Positions 63,111 to 64,000 of a stretch of 64,000 nt of DNA are shown piece after piece. Source of the DNA: an uncultured Mycolicibacterium sp. (GTDB lineage: Bacteria > Actinomycetota > Actinomycetes > Mycobacteriales > Mycobacteriaceae); the NCBI RefSeq assembly GCF_937941905.1, contig NZ_CALDGS010000046.1, positions 1 to 64,000 of the forward strand. The letters run 5' to 3'. Each line of letters opens with the position of its first letter. The first letter of the stretch is position 1. Below the pieces are notes generated by a model, which was not told the origin of the DNA, made no database searches, and saw only the letters and a list, made by a program, of their open reading frames with translations. A program made the translations under genes and the position numbers.

Positions 63111-63820
63111 TGGCACTCCTTCCGTTTACGAGCCCGGTCGACGAGATCTGCGAACAGTGCGGCATCGGTGTCGGAGGTCGCGTGCAGATCCTCCGGATGC
63201 CACTGGACCGCGATGAGGTCGGCCCGGCGGTGTTCCACCGCCTCAATGATGCCGTCGGCGGCCGTCGCCGTCACGGTGAGGTCGGCGCCGAGCCGGTCGA
63301 CGGCCTGGTGGTGATAGGAGGACACCTCGATCCGCTCGGTGCCCACCACGGCGTGCAGCCGCGACCCGGGCACCACCTGCACCGGGTGCACCGCGTTGTG
63401 GTGCGGCGTGTCGGTCTCGACGATGTGCTGGTGCAGCGTGCCGCCGAGCGCGACGTTGAGCGCCTGCATGCCGCGACAGATGGCCAGGACGGGCAGGTCC
63501 AGCTCGAGCACCGCGCGGATCACCCCGAGGTCGAGTTCGTCCTGGAAGTCGACCACACCGGTGGTGCGGGGGTCCGGTTCGGCGCCGTAGCGCCGCGGGC
63601 CGAGGTCCGCCCCGCCGGGCAGCAACACGCCGTGAAACGCGTTGAGCCGCTGCGGCAGTTCGGCCAGCGGGTGGTCGGCCGGCCCGTGGATGATCACGGG
63701 TTCGCCGCCGGCCGCCCACACCGCCTCGCAGATCGCCTCGGCGGCCAGGGTCGCCGAGAAACGCAGGATCGGCACCTTATCGGCCCGCCGGCCGACCACC
63801 GCGACGAGGGGACGGGTCAC
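63107..63820 (-). CDS. Gamma-glutamyl-GABA hydrolase-like (PuuD), copy 2
   Basis: 237-aa peptidase C26-type hydrolase: A-I-C-R-G-M-Q-A-L-N (nucleophile Cys) and V-Q-W-H-P-E-D. It is a diverged second copy of the hydrolase at 62292, perhaps for another gamma-glutamyl amine (cadaverine versus putrescine branch). GTG at 63820 overlaps the previous stop. Confidence 0.86.
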   Translation of the reverse strand: MTRPLVAVVGRRADKVPILRFSATLAAEAICEAVWAAGGEPVIIHGPADHPLAELPQRLNAFHGVLLPGGADLGPRRYGAEPDPRTTGVVDFQDELDLGVIRAVLELDLPVLAICRGMQALNVALGGTLHQHIVETDTPHHNAVHPVQVVPGSRLHAVVGTERIEVSSYHHQAVDRLGADLTVTATAADGIIEAVEHRRADLIAVQWHPEDLHATSDTDAALFADLVDRARKRKECQ

Positions 63821-64000
63821 GCCGCCCCTTCGGCGAAGGGGTACTCCAGCGTGGGCAGCCACTCCTCCCACACCTTGCGCAGCCGGCCGGAGCCGATCAC
63901 CCGCGCCAGCGCACCGTCGAGCTCGGCGAGGACGTCGGGCCGCTCCTTGGACACCGCGATGCCCCACTTGTTGGCGGTCTTGACGGTGAACGCCAGCTCG
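63817..64000 (-). CDS. Amino-acid ABC transporter substrate-binding protein (5' part outside window)
   Basis: Only the C-terminal 60 codons are present, in one frame to the TGA at 63817: F-T-V-K-T-A-N-K-W-G-I-A-V, L-D-G-A-L-A-R-V-I, W-E-E-W-L-P. This matches the end of a family 3 (glutamine/polar amino acid type) periplasmic binding protein. It heads or sits upstream in the PucR/PuuD operon. Confidence 0.75.
   Translation of the reverse strand, partial: ELAFTVKTANKWGIAVSKERPDVLAELDGALARVIGSGRLRKVWEEWLPTLEYPFAEGAA

Noticed and set aside
1..64000. Recent horizontal transfer of the amine-catabolism clusters
   Set aside because: No insertion sequences, integrase, tRNA flank or obvious GC/codon shift could be seen; the clusters look native in composition.

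Overview
The window looks like chromosome of a high-GC mycobacterium, most likely a rapid-growing Mycolicibacterium. Evidence: a WhiB6 homologue, a PE-PPE-domain hydrolase, a LigC/PolD end-joining pair, a non-canonical mycobacterial-type MTHFR, a hemophore-family secreted protein, PucR regulators, GTG/TTG starts and many leaderless-looking starts (TANNNT box 6-7 nt before ATG/GTG). I saw no rRNA, tRNA, CRISPR array, insertion sequence or phage gene.

Layout. 0-4.4 kb: PE-PPE protein, PolD and LigC, a DUF1801 protein. 4.4-14.1 kb: a complete bacterial microcompartment locus of the Rhodococcus/Mycobacterium (RMM) type. It holds an amine permease, a PLP class III enzyme, a CoA-acylating aldehyde dehydrogenase with a C-terminal encapsulation helix, two tandem-domain shell proteins (BMC-T type), an unassigned protein with an N-terminal encapsulation-like helix, BMC-P, BMC-H, a small-molecule kinase, a short-chain dehydrogenase and a GntR regulator. 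A palindrome at the GntR promoter recurs in the divergent permease/aminotransferase promoter region. 14.1-20.5 kb: MBL-fold protein behind a SoxR-like operator, gluQ, a saccharopine-dehydrogenase-like protein, a dual-HTH regulator, whiB6, an orphan PrrB-like kinase and a TetR repressor. 20.5-25.5 kb: agmatine operon (aguB-aguA-amidohydrolase-permease) with a TetR operator. 25.6-32.7 kb: a B12-dependent diol-dehydratase-type operon (fused large+medium subunit, small subunit, reactivase) divergent from an APC permease and a PucR regulator.

32.7-55.5 kb is mostly housekeeping and conserved genes: HrpA, MTHFR, a GGDEF protein with a probable frameshift in its N-terminus, SelO, DUF808, CynX-type MFS, COG0523 GTPase, YaeQ, a PucR-controlled acyl-CoA-ligase/DUF3556/oxidoreductase operon, a VOC protein, an MTA/SAH nucleosidase and a secreted phosphatase-superfamily protein. 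55.6-60.7 kb: gabT-gcdH-aldehyde dehydrogenase-CoA transferase, which together form a 5-aminovalerate -> glutarate -> glutaryl-CoA -> crotonyl-CoA route. It converges on a translationally coupled PucR/gamma-Glu-GABA-hydrolase (x2)/amino-acid ABC transporter operon running off the window end.

The theme is catabolism of amines and amino alcohols: three APC permeases, the microcompartment, agmatine deimination, gamma-glutamyl polyamine hydrolases and glutarate oxidation. The most unusual items are the dehydratase, whose catalytic residues are intact but whose two substrate-size residues are replaced (Ser301->Asp, Gln336->Ser, Klebsiella numbering), and the encapsulation-helix protein of the microcompartment. 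Sequence comparisons to named families are from memory, not database searches.
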